Of a stretch of DNA of 64,000 nt, positions 56,560 to 64,000 are shown piece after piece (position 1 is the first letter of the stretch; each line of letters begins with the position of its first letter). Origin of the DNA: a virus; IMG/VR virus record IMGVR_UViG_3300003322_000571, positions 186,001 through 250,000 of that record; one strand, 5' to 3'. The position numbers and the translations under genes are program-made. A model generated the notes under the pieces. The model was not told the DNA's origin. It saw only the letters and a list, made by a program, of their open reading frames with translations, and searched no databases.

Positions 56560-57498
56560 TCAGTTACGGCGAATGCCACCGAGAGCCTTGAGGCGTTGAC
56601 GGAAATCCGTCGACAAACCTGTCTTAACATCCTCGGACTCGACAATCACCTTGTCCTCGGCAATAGCTTCTTTGTTGTCGCCAGTCTTGACGACACCGCT
56701 AGTTACTTCCTTCTTACCTTCAGCTAGTACTGTAGTTTCCTTCTCTGAGGCACCTTCCTTATTGGAGGTTTCTTTGATCACGCGACCAATGAATGTCTCG
56801 TAACCTTCTTCCAACTGGCTAGTTTCGTAGCGAGCCAGAATTGCTTCCATCACTTCTTTCGCGCGGCCTGAAAGAGGCGACAAAACTTTTTCCATCTTGA
56901 TCGAACGTTCGAACGATGCAGCCTTCTTTTCTGCTTCTTCGAGAGCGATCTGTGTATCTTCCAAACGCTGTTGAGCTTCGTTCAACTTAGCTTCGATCGA
57001 ATCGTCGCCAGCGTAGTGCTTCTTGAATTCTTCAACGAATGCTTCGAAAACACTCTTACCGAATTCTTGCTTCTTGATTTCTTGAACGTCAGTTTCAAAT
57101 TCTGCGAGTTCTTCGCTGAGACGTGTAGTCAAGAATGCATCGAGGCTTTCTACGAGTTCTTGAATACCTGTTTCCAACTGCGTTTGCATGTCAGCACGTG
57201 CTTCAACGAGCTTGACTGCGTATTCAGCTTCTACGTCGCGGAATTCAGCAACGCTTTCTGACCACTCTTGCTTTTCGTCTTCGAACAAGTCCGAAACCTT
57301 TGCGTCAAGTGCTTCAATCAAAGCATCACGTTCTTGTGCCCACGATTCGTGCAGTTCTGCTGTTACCGATGCGATCGCATCTGCCTTAGCGGATTCAACT
57401 GCTTCGCTGAGCTGCTTCTCGAGAGCTGTTTCGAGTTCGGCCTTCGTTTCCTCATTGAGGATGTTGGCTTCGAACAACTTCTTGAACAATTCATTCAT
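56560..57498 (-). CDS. 22: Prohead scaffold protein (gp22-like)
   Basis: 312 residues (T4 gp22 has 269). It is very rich in Glu, Lys, Ala and Leu, with nearly continuous helix and coiled coil over 10-235 (AELETALEKQLSEAVESAK, EEAEKKAASFERSIKMEKVLSPL in part). The PLSGRAKEVMEAILARYETSQLEEGYETFIGRVI region near 205-235 matches the conserved C-terminal scaffold segment of T4-like phages. The scaffold shapes the prohead and is then cut by gp21. It is placed between gp21 and gp23 as in T4, with a late promoter. Confidence 0.9.
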   Translation of the reverse strand: MNELFKKLFEANILNEETKAELETALEKQLSEAVESAKADAIASVTAELHESWAQERDALIEALDAKVSDLFEDEKQEWSESVAEFRDVEAEYAVKLVEARADMQTQLETGIQELVESLDAFLTTRLSEELAEFETDVQEIKKQEFGKSVFEAFVEEFKKHYAGDDSIEAKLNEAQQRLEDTQIALEEAEKKAASFERSIKMEKVLSPLSGRAKEVMEAILARYETSQLEEGYETFIGRVIKETSNKEGASEKETTVLAEGKKEVTSGVVKTGDNKEAIAEDKVIVESEDVKTGLSTDFRQRLKALGGIRRN

Positions 57499-57534
57499 TG
57501 TGAATCTCCCTTACAAGTTCAACTTGTGTGAATT

Positions 57535-57542
57535 TATTTATG
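57535..57542 (-). promoter_or_regulatory. T4-type late promoter for gp22-gp23 (CATAAATA)
   Basis: 37 nt before gp22; no separate core was found before gp23, so both probably depend on it. Confidence 0.65.
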
Positions 57543-57585
57543 GTTCCGCCCTGCGGGCATTTCAAAATTTCCTGCGGAGCATAAA

Positions 57586-57612
57586 AAACCCGCATGAATA
57601 CGCGGGTTTAAT
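57586..57612 (-). terminator. Terminator after the gp21 gene
   Basis: 8-bp stem AAACCCGC/GCGGGTTT with an 8-nt loop, then TTTTTTATG on the minus strand. Confidence 0.8.
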
Positions 57613-57638
57613 AGGCACCTAAAATTTTGGAATTTCAG

Positions 57639-58277
57639 TTATGCTTTACGGGCAAACAGGCCTTCTGACAGATATTTCAGGAATTCCTTCTTGAAATATT
57701 TCTGTGCATCAGCATCGTGTTGCATTTGCTCAGCTAGTGTCAGAACGCGCTTACCGAGCTTTGAATCGAGAGATTCATACATCATGCCTGGATATGCATT
57801 TGGGGCGCTTGGTGTAATAACAATGTCGTAAGTAATGAACTGGAATCCCTGAACATCACCGCTTTCATTGACATTACCTGCACCGCGGCTCGATACCCCA
57901 ATCTTGACGCCACTCTTAACTAGTTCCTGAGCGATCAAGCCCATAGGAGTATTCAAAAGCTTTGCCTTGCCGTATGCGTCATTTCCGTGCATCCACATTT
58001 CTGTAATGACGTGACTAATACGGTCGCTGTTAATAGTCAGCGACTGTGGGTGGTCGAGCTCACCAAAGATACCGTTGCATTCTTTGATGCGCTGTTTAGC
58101 GTTTTCGACTGCTGCCGAAATTTCTGAGATTGGGTAATTGCGACCGTTGCGGTTTTTGATCGAGCTCTGCATGCAGATACCGTTCAACCACATCGATTTA
58201 CCGTCAGAAGAAGACTCGTTAATCACACGAGCTTCCAACGGTTGCAATTCCTCAACGAGAAGGATTGGTGATGTCAT
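57639..58277 (-). CDS. 21: Prohead core protease (gp21-like)
   Basis: 212 residues, equal in length to T4 gp21 (212). The herpes-protease-like catalytic residues are visible: FGELDHP with His76, and IGVSSRGAG with Ser129/Ser130. KNRNGRNYP (41-49) and DIVITPSAPNA are further family blocks. It cleaves scaffold, core and capsid proteins after LxE-type sites during head maturation. It stands in T4 order between gp67- and gp22-like genes. Confidence 0.93.
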   Translation of the reverse strand: MTSPILLVEELQPLEARVINESSSDGKSMWLNGICMQSSIKNRNGRNYPISEISAAVENAKQRIKECNGIFGELDHPQSLTINSDRISHVITEMWMHGNDAYGKAKLLNTPMGLIAQELVKSGVKIGVSSRGAGNVNESGDVQGFQFITYDIVITPSAPNAYPGMMYESLDSKLGKRVLTLAEQMQHDADAQKYFKKEFLKYLSEGLFARKA

Positions 58278-58300
58278 AAGAACTCCTTAAGAAGTGCGAA

Positions 58301-58597
58301 TTACATTTCGCAGTCTTCTTCGTCCTTCTTTTGATCCTTTTTGGCCTTCTTCACATCCTTTTCGACTTTGTCAAGGTCTTTGTCGACTTTCTTATCGTCT
58401 TCATCGTCCTTGTCGTCGTCTTCTTTCTTGTCTTCCTTCTTATCGTCCTTGTCTTCTTCGTCAGCTTCCTCACCAAGGAGGATACCGCGAGTCTTGTCAC
58501 GGAGATATTCATGGAAAGCAGTCTTAGCAGCAGCATCGTCCTTATTGATAACTGCTTCGATAACAGCCGTCAGCTGTTGCTTCATTTTCTCGTTCAT
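58301..58597 (-). CDS. 67: Prohead core protein (gp67-like)
   Basis: 98 residues. The N-terminal 45 residues (KQQLTAVIEAVINKDDAAAKTAFHEYL) form the helical segment typical of T4 gp67-type core proteins, followed by GILLGE, a possible gp21 cut site (LxE), and an extreme run of Asp, Glu and Lys to the end. Such charged core proteins are cleaved to peptides inside the head. The order portal, gp67-like, gp21, gp22, gp23 copies T4 (gp68 not seen). A late promoter core lies upstream. Confidence 0.75.
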   Translation of the reverse strand: MNEKMKQQLTAVIEAVINKDDAAAKTAFHEYLRDKTRGILLGEEADEEDKDDKKEDKKEDDDKDDEDDKKVDKDLDKVEKDVKKAKKDQKKDEEDCEM

Positions 58598-58648
58598 AGT
58601 GGCTCCAAATTTGAAGTTAGGTGTGTTTCGTTGGAGAAACCTCGGGTG

Positions 58649-58656
58649 TATTTATC
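58649..58656 (-). promoter_or_regulatory. Late-type promoter (GATAAATA)
   Basis: 52 nt before the gp67-like gene, in the gap after gp20. Confidence 0.55.
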
Positions 58657-58682
58657 AATAAGGGGTTCAGTGATCCATTAGA

Positions 58683-60362
58683 TCACTGTGTTTGAGGTGG
58701 ATTACCGCTATTTGCGGCGGGCTGCGCGCCGCCTGCATTTTGTGTATTTCCACCTCCACCCGCCATTTCATCGCCTACAGGACCGCCGAAATCGTCGCCT
58801 AGACCTTGTGGTCCACCTAGGGTTCCAGCCATCATTCCGCTTCCTTCCATACCACCCATTCCGCCTTCTTCAGGTGGTGGACCGTATACAGCGAGCATCA
58901 GTTCCTTAGGATCGCTATCGGGATCCAATCCAAGTTCTTCAACACGCATACGGAAGTTGATCAGAATTTCTTCTTCAGTCCAACCGAGGTATTTGCTCAG
59001 ACCCATACGCTTAGACATGTGAGCAATCTGGTCAGCTTGTGAATATGTAGACAACAAATCGTTGTTCAATTGCTGTTCGCGGTAGATACCGAAGTTTTCT
59101 GGTTCAACCAACTTAATACGGAAAATCGTTGGGTCAATGTTGATACCAGCAGCACGAAGATAACGCTTGAATTCACGGTCAACTACTCGGTCAATGTATC
59201 CCTGGAGACGTTTGACATACATCGCGAAACGCAATTCCATAATGTACGCAACGCCTGTCTTACCGTCGTTAACGATTGCGTTATCTTGACCTTCACGCAT
59301 GTACGACAAAGGAATACGCAAGCCACGGAACACCTTCCACTGGAAGTATTCCAAGTCAGCAAGTTCACCGAGTCCTGCACCACCTGGCAATGTTTCAACC
59401 TTCGAACCACGACCATCCGGACGTTGTGCAAAGAAGAAGTCTTCACTCATTTGCTGCGGGTTGTATACGGAGTCAACTTGCTCAACACCGCCGCCGTACG
59501 TAGGGATCTTTTTCTGACGAATTTCGTTCTTGATCTGCTCAAGGTATGATTTAACACGCTGTGGTGGCATCTTGCCTACGTCAATGTAGAATACACGACG
59601 TTCAGGTGCACGCTGAATACGGTAAATGATGACAGCGTCTTCTAGCAGTTCTTTTTGCTTCTGAGCACGGTAAACGGCGCGGAGAATTGATTCGCCAAAC
59701 GGAGCAGACTCACTGATATCGTCGTTCAGTGTGAACCACACAACGTCATCAGCTGGGAACGTATCAATCAACTCGTTTGAGTTGTTGCCGTAGTGACCAG
59801 TTTGAGAATTGACAGGAGAGTTGGGCGCTTTCGTTTCACGCTTAATTTGCCAGCCGATAACATGCGTCATATCACGTTCATCGACAACAGCTGCGACAAC
59901 GTTCTTCGGATGAACGTATTCCCAACGTGCTGTGTCTTTGTGTCGGATGAAGAAGCAGTCACCGTACTTGATCGTTACACGCGATACTTTGAATAGACGA
60001 GTATCCCAGTCGTGCAGCTTGTTCCAGTAGCGGAGAGTTGCACGAAGCGTTTCTACTACAGACGTGGGGATGTTACGGTCCTTCTCACCTTCAATGACGA
60101 GTTCGAGTGGCATATCGGAGTTAGGATCCGAGCCGACCATTTCTTCTGCAATTGTGTCGAGGGAACGTGCGACTTCTACGTCATTGTCCATCAGGTCGTA
60201 TTCGCGGTAACGCGTAATACGCGACGCAGATCCCTGTACGAGACGTTGATACCAAGTGTAATTCGCATACGATCCCTGATCACCAATATTTTGGTTGTCT
60301 GTCATGGTAGTAACGCCCGGACGAGGGGTTACTACCTTGAAGTAATCAGTGAATTTTGCCAT
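58683..60362 (-). CDS. 20: Portal protein (gp20-like)
   Basis: 559 residues (T4 gp20 has 524). Many portal blocks are present: SRITRYREYDLMDNDVEVARSLDTIAEE in parts, YWNKLHDWDTRLFKVSRVTIKYGD, QKQKELLEDAVIIYRIQRAPERRVFYIDVG and the ADLEYFQWKVFRGLRIPLSYM block, typical of T4-like portals. The last 90 residues are Gly/Met/Pro/Asn-rich and disordered. It forms the dodecameric DNA gate at the head vertex. A late promoter core (60399-60406) precedes it. Confidence 0.95.
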   Translation of the reverse strand: MAKFTDYFKVVTPRPGVTTMTDNQNIGDQGSYANYTWYQRLVQGSASRITRYREYDLMDNDVEVARSLDTIAEEMVGSDPNSDMPLELVIEGEKDRNIPTSVVETLRATLRYWNKLHDWDTRLFKVSRVTIKYGDCFFIRHKDTARWEYVHPKNVVAAVVDERDMTHVIGWQIKRETKAPNSPVNSQTGHYGNNSNELIDTFPADDVVWFTLNDDISESAPFGESILRAVYRAQKQKELLEDAVIIYRIQRAPERRVFYIDVGKMPPQRVKSYLEQIKNEIRQKKIPTYGGGVEQVDSVYNPQQMSEDFFFAQRPDGRGSKVETLPGGAGLGELADLEYFQWKVFRGLRIPLSYMREGQDNAIVNDGKTGVAYIMELRFAMYVKRLQGYIDRVVDREFKRYLRAAGINIDPTIFRIKLVEPENFGIYREQQLNNDLLSTYSQADQIAHMSKRMGLSKYLGWTEEEILINFRMRVEELGLDPDSDPKELMLAVYGPPPEEGGMGGMEGSGMMAGTLGGPQGLGDDFGGPVGDEMAGGGGNTQNAGGAQPAANSGNPPQTQ

Positions 60363-60398
60363 GCTTTGCTTCCTAAACGTGGATTGAGGCTATCTACG

Positions 60399-60406
60399 TA
60401 TTTATG
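60399..60406 (-). promoter_or_regulatory. T4-type late promoter for gp20 (CATAAATA)
   Basis: 37 nt before the portal gene. Confidence 0.65.
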
Positions 60407-60429
60407 AAGCGGTTTTCGCGGCAGTCAAA

Positions 60430-62733
60430 TCAGCCGATATATTGATATTTTGAACTAAATTTAGTATCTGCGCGAAGTGGTTGGGTCTTCGTTTGATCGC
60501 TCTTTTCACGATCAGTCAAAGTAGAAGCTGCAAGTGTCTTCTTTTGCAAATCAATTAGTTCGCGATTCTGACTAATCATCGTCGACAAATAATCGTTCGA
60601 CTGATCAAGCTGTTTAACTTGCTGAGCAATTCCGCTAGCAGTAGCAGTTGTCGCTGATTCGATCACGACATTTGACTCAATCATCGCTTTTGTCTGATCC
60701 TTGACAGCCTTAGTAACAGATGTTGTCGGCAAATTAACAGGTGCAGTAGACGCTGGGCTTGCACCTGCAGGACTATCAGGATCAAACTGACTGCCTACGG
60801 CTTTACCAGCTTTACCACCGAGGTACGATCCGCCAATACCGCCGCCAAGTCCGCCTAGCAAACCACCGAGAACCGTACCAATCCCCGGCAAGATAGCCGT
60901 ACCGAGTGCTGCACCAGCAAGTGCACCACCCCATCCGCCTGCAATACCACCACCTGCAGAGCCGACTCCCTTACCAATCGACGCTCCAGCTTTGCCTGTT
61001 TGCTGATACTCGTCATATCCTTCGTACGCACCGTAGGCGAGCGATGCAGCAGGACCTAGGATCTTTCCAGCTGTACCGAGAGTACGGCCAAGACCACTCG
61101 CGGCTTTACCAGCCGCGGCCCCCTCACCAGCGACTGCACCGCCAATTCCAAGCTTTCCACCGAGCTTGCCAATGTTGCCGACCATGCCACGAGCAGCAAT
61201 CACGGCAACCATTGCGGCAATCCCCGATAGCACGACTCCAGACCAATGTTGTCCAGAAGCGATCAGCTTAGCTTGTTCCCAGATACCTGCAGTAGCAAGT
61301 GCTGTTTTAGCGAGTGGATCCTTCGTGGCATCAATGAATTGCTTCGAAAGATCAGCATTAGCACTCTTCAACGTATCACCAAGCGTTGTTGAGAAGTTGC
61401 TATTCTTGCCGTAATACTGTTCTAGATCCAGCTTGTCAAGAAGCGTTGTGGCAAAAATCTCCGTACCTAGACCTTGACCTGCTGCTTGGTCCATTGCATT
61501 AGCAGCACGTTGGCTGAACTCTTGCAACATGCGGGTTTGCTCAGGCGTTGCTCGCTTACCAGCAGTAATTGCCTGCGCAGCTTCCTCACCACCAGCAATA
61601 CCCATTGCTCCCGACAATGCTCGAACGCGAGCTGCTTGACGGAGACGATCAAGAGGTTTTGCAGCAACCATCTTGTTCAACATCTTTGCAGCTTCGCGCG
61701 CTTGCTCAGCAGACATTCCTGCTGCAATAGACTGTTGAATCAACGCACGTTGGCTGCGAAGGATTGCTTCACGTTCTTCCTTACGCGCTGAACGAAGCAT
61801 GTCAATCGATTCAGCGTCACCGGCAACATCGTTATACAGTTGATGCGCTTGTTCGACAGAAAGTCCTGTTTGACGACGAAGCGCTACGAGATCGTTCTGG
61901 TATTGTTCCATACCGATCATCGTTGGGCGAATGCCCTTTGTAGCAAAGTCGTTAGCTGTCTGAGTGGCGAGTTTGAGGCCTTCCTCGAACGAGCCAGTCA
62001 TGATCGTGAAGCGATCAACAGAATTTGTCAGCTGCTTAAGCCCTTCAGACGTGCCGCCCATAGCATTAAACATCTGACGAGCACCGTTTGTGATGTTCGC
62101 AAATGTCGTTGCATCAAGCTTAAACTTGAGAGCTTCGTTCTGCTGAGCAGCCATTGCATCAATCAAGTTCCCGGTACCTTCTACAAGACCACCGTTCGCT
62201 TTATTTTGCGATAGAACTTGCTTGCCTGCTGTCGTTACGGCAGAGCCGAACCATGAAACGGCAAGGCTAGCCCAGTCAACATTCTTAACGAGGCCACTGA
62301 ATGATTTGTTAACAGCGGTCGTTGCTGATTGCAGCCTCTGCGAAGCAGTGCGGTGTCTGTCAGCAGCATTAGTGACAGTACGGCCAAGACGCTCTAGTTC
62401 ATCTGTAGGAGCGTTGTTTGCAATTGCAGCAGCTTGATCACGGTGAGCCTTTTCAAGAGCATGTGCCGCTTCAATCTCAGCCTTCTTTGCCTTGATTGCT
62501 TCTTGGACAAGCTTTTCTTGCTGTTCGTTCAGTTTCCTACCAGCGCGCAATTGCTTCGAGAACTCAGCAAGGTCGTTTGTTGCGTCTTCACGCGCCCGAC
62601 GTTGTGCTTCTTGTGCTCGAGCAATATTCGATTGACTTGCCAACAAACGTTCAATACCTTGAGTCAACAACTGCAGTTGTTGCGCGGTTGCTTGAAGCTG
62701 TTGATTAAGTACTGTGGTGTTGACGTCTGCCAT
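60430..62733 (-). CDS. Tail tape-measure protein (gp29-like)
   Basis: 767 residues (T4 gp29 has 590). The N-terminal third is coiled coil and rich in Gln, Ala, Arg and Lys. The middle is helical with tape-measure-like repeats (GMSAEQAREAAKMLNKM). Residues about 525-680 are Gly/Ala-rich and hydrophobic (GTAILPGIGTVLGGLLGG), the membrane-interacting part typical of tape measures. It sets tail length inside the tube. It is divergent from the gp26-gp51 pair and starts 72 nt from it, an arrangement fitting tape measure beside its assembly chaperones. The gp29 equivalence is by type and place. Confidence 0.75.
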   Translation of the reverse strand: MADVNTTVLNQQLQATAQQLQLLTQGIERLLASQSNIARAQEAQRRAREDATNDLAEFSKQLRAGRKLNEQQEKLVQEAIKAKKAEIEAAHALEKAHRDQAAAIANNAPTDELERLGRTVTNAADRHRTASQRLQSATTAVNKSFSGLVKNVDWASLAVSWFGSAVTTAGKQVLSQNKANGGLVEGTGNLIDAMAAQQNEALKFKLDATTFANITNGARQMFNAMGGTSEGLKQLTNSVDRFTIMTGSFEEGLKLATQTANDFATKGIRPTMIGMEQYQNDLVALRRQTGLSVEQAHQLYNDVAGDAESIDMLRSARKEEREAILRSQRALIQQSIAAGMSAEQAREAAKMLNKMVAAKPLDRLRQAARVRALSGAMGIAGGEEAAQAITAGKRATPEQTRMLQEFSQRAANAMDQAAGQGLGTEIFATTLLDKLDLEQYYGKNSNFSTTLGDTLKSANADLSKQFIDATKDPLAKTALATAGIWEQAKLIASGQHWSGVVLSGIAAMVAVIAARGMVGNIGKLGGKLGIGGAVAGEGAAAGKAASGLGRTLGTAGKILGPAASLAYGAYEGYDEYQQTGKAGASIGKGVGSAGGGIAGGWGGALAGAALGTAILPGIGTVLGGLLGGLGGGIGGSYLGGKAGKAVGSQFDPDSPAGASPASTAPVNLPTTSVTKAVKDQTKAMIESNVVIESATTATASGIAQQVKQLDQSNDYLSTMISQNRELIDLQKKTLAASTLTDREKSDQTKTQPLRADTKFSSKYQYIG

Positions 62734-62753
62734 GGAAACCCCTTTTATCCAGG

Positions 62754-62761
62754 TATTTAGA
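62754..62761 (-). promoter_or_regulatory. Late-type promoter for the tape measure (TCTAAATA)
   Basis: 21 nt before the tape-measure ATG. GTATTTAG (62753-62760) is the mirror arm of the rightward core at 62776-62783. Confidence 0.45.
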
Positions 62762-62775
62762 CGAAGGAACCGTTG

Positions 62776-62783
62776 GCTAAATA
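62776..62783 (+). promoter_or_regulatory. Late-type promoter for gp26 (GCTAAATA)
   Basis: 22 nt before the gp26 ATG, with AAAAGGAG between. CTAAATAC (62777-62784) pairs with 62753-62760 as an 8-bp inverted repeat, making a divergent late promoter pair. Confidence 0.5.
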
Positions 62784-62805
62784 CGCAGTACTAAAAGGAG
62801 TCTAT

Positions 62806-63612
62806 ATGACAGAAACAACAAACCCACTGTTGAAACGTTTGCGCATTCCCGGTGCAACATTTAGATTGCCGTCTCAGGGAATCCTGTATACAAACGGTGA
62901 ACTAGATCAGTCGGTTAAGAATGGTGAGGTTGAAGTAAATCCGTTGACGGCAATTGATGAAATTGCTCTCAGCTCGTCCGATAAACTAATTTCCGGTAAG
63001 GCTGTTACGGAAGTAATCTCACGTTGTATTCCTCAGGTTTTGAAGCCAGAACTACTGCTCAATACCGACGTTGAATTCTTGCTTGTTGCACTTCGCATTG
63101 TTACATTTGGCGATGTGATTGAAGTGCAGTACCAACATACATGCGATGGTGCAAAGGAACATACGTACAAGGTTAACTTGCAAGCCATGTCGGCACGTGC
63201 TCGTCCTCTTGATCCGACTGCGATCACAAAGGAATACACGATCACATTGCCTAATGAACAAGTCGTTGTTCTTCGCCCGCTGATCTTCTCTGATGTAATT
63301 GCACTTGTTCAGTCACATGCAGAACTCAGCGGTAAGGAACGGAACGAGATCCCAGTAGATCAGGAAGAGCTGATGCAATTTGCTAACAAGTCGATTGCAG
63401 CTATTGTGATGTCAGTTGATGGAATCACAAACCAGGAGCAGATTCGTGAATGGGTTTCCGCATTGCCACTGGGCTATAAGAGGCAAATTGAGCAAACTGC
63501 TCATGCGGTAACAAGGTGGGGTGTAGATACGACGAGTAAGCAGGTATGTGCTGATTGCAAAGCGAAAATCGATGTCCCAGTGATTGTCAATCCAGTAAGT
63601 TTTTTTACCTAA
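62806..63612 (+). CDS. 26: Baseplate hub / tail assembly chaperone (gp26-like)
   Basis: 268 residues from ATG 62806, 7 nt after AAGGAG (the frame opens earlier without such a site). NPLLKRLRIPGATFRLPSQG, then TNGELDQSVKNGEVEVNPLT and AIDEI...GKAVTEVISRCIPQ, are the strong N-terminal blocks of the T4 gp26 family. The C-terminus has CADCKAKIDVP, a possible zinc knuckle. The gene ends in seven T residues two codons before the stop, where a -1 shift would join it to gp51. The role is hub or tail assembly, with late expression. Confidence 0.85.
   Translation: MTETTNPLLKRLRIPGATFRLPSQGILYTNGELDQSVKNGEVEVNPLTAIDEIALSSSDKLISGKAVTEVISRCIPQVLKPELLLNTDVEFLLVALRIVTFGDVIEVQYQHTCDGAKEHTYKVNLQAMSARARPLDPTAITKEYTITLPNEQVVVLRPLIFSDVIALVQSHAELSGKERNEIPVDQEELMQFANKSIAAIVMSVDGITNQEQIREWVSALPLGYKRQIEQTAHAVTRWGVDTTSKQVCADCKAKIDVPVIVNPVSFFT
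63600..63606 (+). promoter_or_regulatory. Probable -1 frameshift site (T TTT TTT) joining gp26 to gp51
   Basis: The heptamer lies in frame as AG-T TTT TTT, followed by ACC and the gp26 TAA at 63610. Slipping back one base reads TAC CTA ACA CTT and continues into the gp51-like frame, giving a 344-residue fusion. The gp51 frame has no well-placed ribosome-binding site of its own. Confidence 0.55.
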
Positions 63613-63839
63613 CACTTAGGTCAGGCGATCTGGATAACATCCGAAAGATGTTCGCCAGCTTGAAACAAGACATCGACAATCTGATACTCAATATTACTGA
63701 GCTGACGTACTTCATGCGAGGTGCGATTCAATACGACGACATGTTTGACATGTGTTTCCTAGAGCGGCAGAAGGTGAGTGAATTCATCGAAAAACGCCTG
63801 GAAGTAGAGAAGAAGAAACCACCATCGCAGCAATATTGA
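63606..63839 (+). CDS. 51: gp51-like baseplate hub assembly factor, probably made by frameshift
   Basis: 77 codons in the -1 frame relative to gp26, reading YLTLRSGDLDNIRKMFASLK ... NLILNITELTYFMRGAIQYDDMF and ending KKPPSQQY. The YFMRGAIxYxDM block is the signature I associate with T4-like gp51. T4 also has gene 51 right after gene 26. Independent starts are poor: ATG 63648 has no good ribosome-binding site and would lose the N-terminal 14 residues; TTG 63555 lies deep within gp26. The frameshift fusion therefore seems the likelier product, as in the G/GT tail chaperones. Confidence 0.65.
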   Translation, partial: YLTLRSGDLDNIRKMFASLKQDIDNLILNITELTYFMRGAIQYDDMFDMCFLERQKVSEFIEKRLEVEKKKPPSQQY

Positions 63840-64000
63840 GCTGAACTAAGTGATCTAGTCCTGCATGCCGGCATTATCAGCTTCGCAGAACTCGTAGGAG
63901 CGCTTCGCTTATCCTACGAGTTCTCGTTTCGTTTGAAGTACCTAGCGGAAATAAACGGGAAGCAATCACAATCCCTCCCCCGCATTTTCGTAGCTGACTG
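63840..64000 (+). other. Open frame after gp51 with a long inverted repeat; unresolved
   Basis: The gp51 frame stays open after its TGA to the window edge, reading AELSDLVLHAGIISFAELVG and on, without an ATG. AGAACTCGTAGGA (63887-63899) and TCCTACGAGTTCT (63912-63924) form a perfect 13-bp inverted repeat with a 12-nt loop. It could be a terminator-like hairpin, or the start of the next hub gene with an unusual initiator. The window is too short to decide. Confidence 0.4.

Overview
The window is a piece of a large, T4-superfamily tailed phage (contractile-tail myovirus) genome. The T4 hallmark proteins are recognisable and mostly in T4 order: portal gp20, core protein gp67, protease gp21, scaffold gp22, major capsid gp23, neck gp13/gp14/gp15, sheath gp18, tube gp19, head-completion gp4, small and large terminase gp16/gp17, and the replication/recombination set gp44, gp62, UvsW, UvsY, UvsX and gp32. 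No rRNA, CRISPR array, insertion sequence or convincing tRNA was seen. The host cannot be read from the window. Sigma70-like promoters and an Fe-type superoxide dismutase fit a Gram-negative, probably proteobacterial host.

Layout. 1-3060 (+): end of an unknown gene, a structured untranslated stretch, then a TrpF-like TIM barrel, a P-loop kinase-like protein, GTP cyclohydrolase IB (FolE2) and a 59-residue protein, closed by a terminator. 3059-10830: a large fibre-like virion protein, small unknown genes, and a coupled operon of superoxide dismutase, macro-domain and AT-hook/W-repeat proteins; then the C-terminal half of a split C-family DNA polymerase. 10831-15936 (-): tail-fibre genes, one with a tail-collar domain. 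15997-29522 (-): replication, recombination and nucleotide-metabolism block (zinc-finger protein, MazG fusion, gp62, gp44, membrane protein, tandem GroES-like protein, N-terminal half of the C-family polymerase, UvsW, UvsY, nucleotidyltransferase, UvsX, gp32). 29720-35084 (-): more adhesin and fibre proteins. 35144-62733 (-): HD/polynucleotide-kinase fusion, then the packaging, tail, neck and head genes and the tape measure. 62806-64000 (+): the gp26-gp51 pair, apparently joined by a -1 frameshift, starting a block that leaves the window.

Regulation is unusually legible. About 29 copies of a T4-type late promoter core (consensus NNTAAATA, several exact TATAAATA or CATAAATA) sit 15-100 nt before virion genes, and also before the SOD operon and gp32. 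Early-type sigma70 promoters (TTGATC/TTGACA, 17-18 nt, TATAAT/TATAGT) precede gp32, gp44, the HD-kinase gene and the polymerase C-half. Three of these four have the -10 element in or beside the loop of an inverted repeat whose second arm covers or abuts the translation start. This suggests that read-through and promoter-proximal mRNAs are translated differently. Terminators are strong hairpins, several with UUCG loops.

Most notable: (1) a minimal bacterial-type Pol III alpha polymerase split into two genes 11 kb apart, exactly between the GRGS motif and the catalytic DxD motif; (2) a phage-borne Fe-superoxide dismutase with all metal ligands, co-translated with a macro-domain protein; (3) a probable programmed frameshift between gp26 and gp51 opposite the tape measure; (4) FolE2 behind a structured leader, pointing to 7-deazaguanine or folate chemistry; (5) inverted-repeat early promoters. 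All functional calls come from reading sequence; no database search was run.
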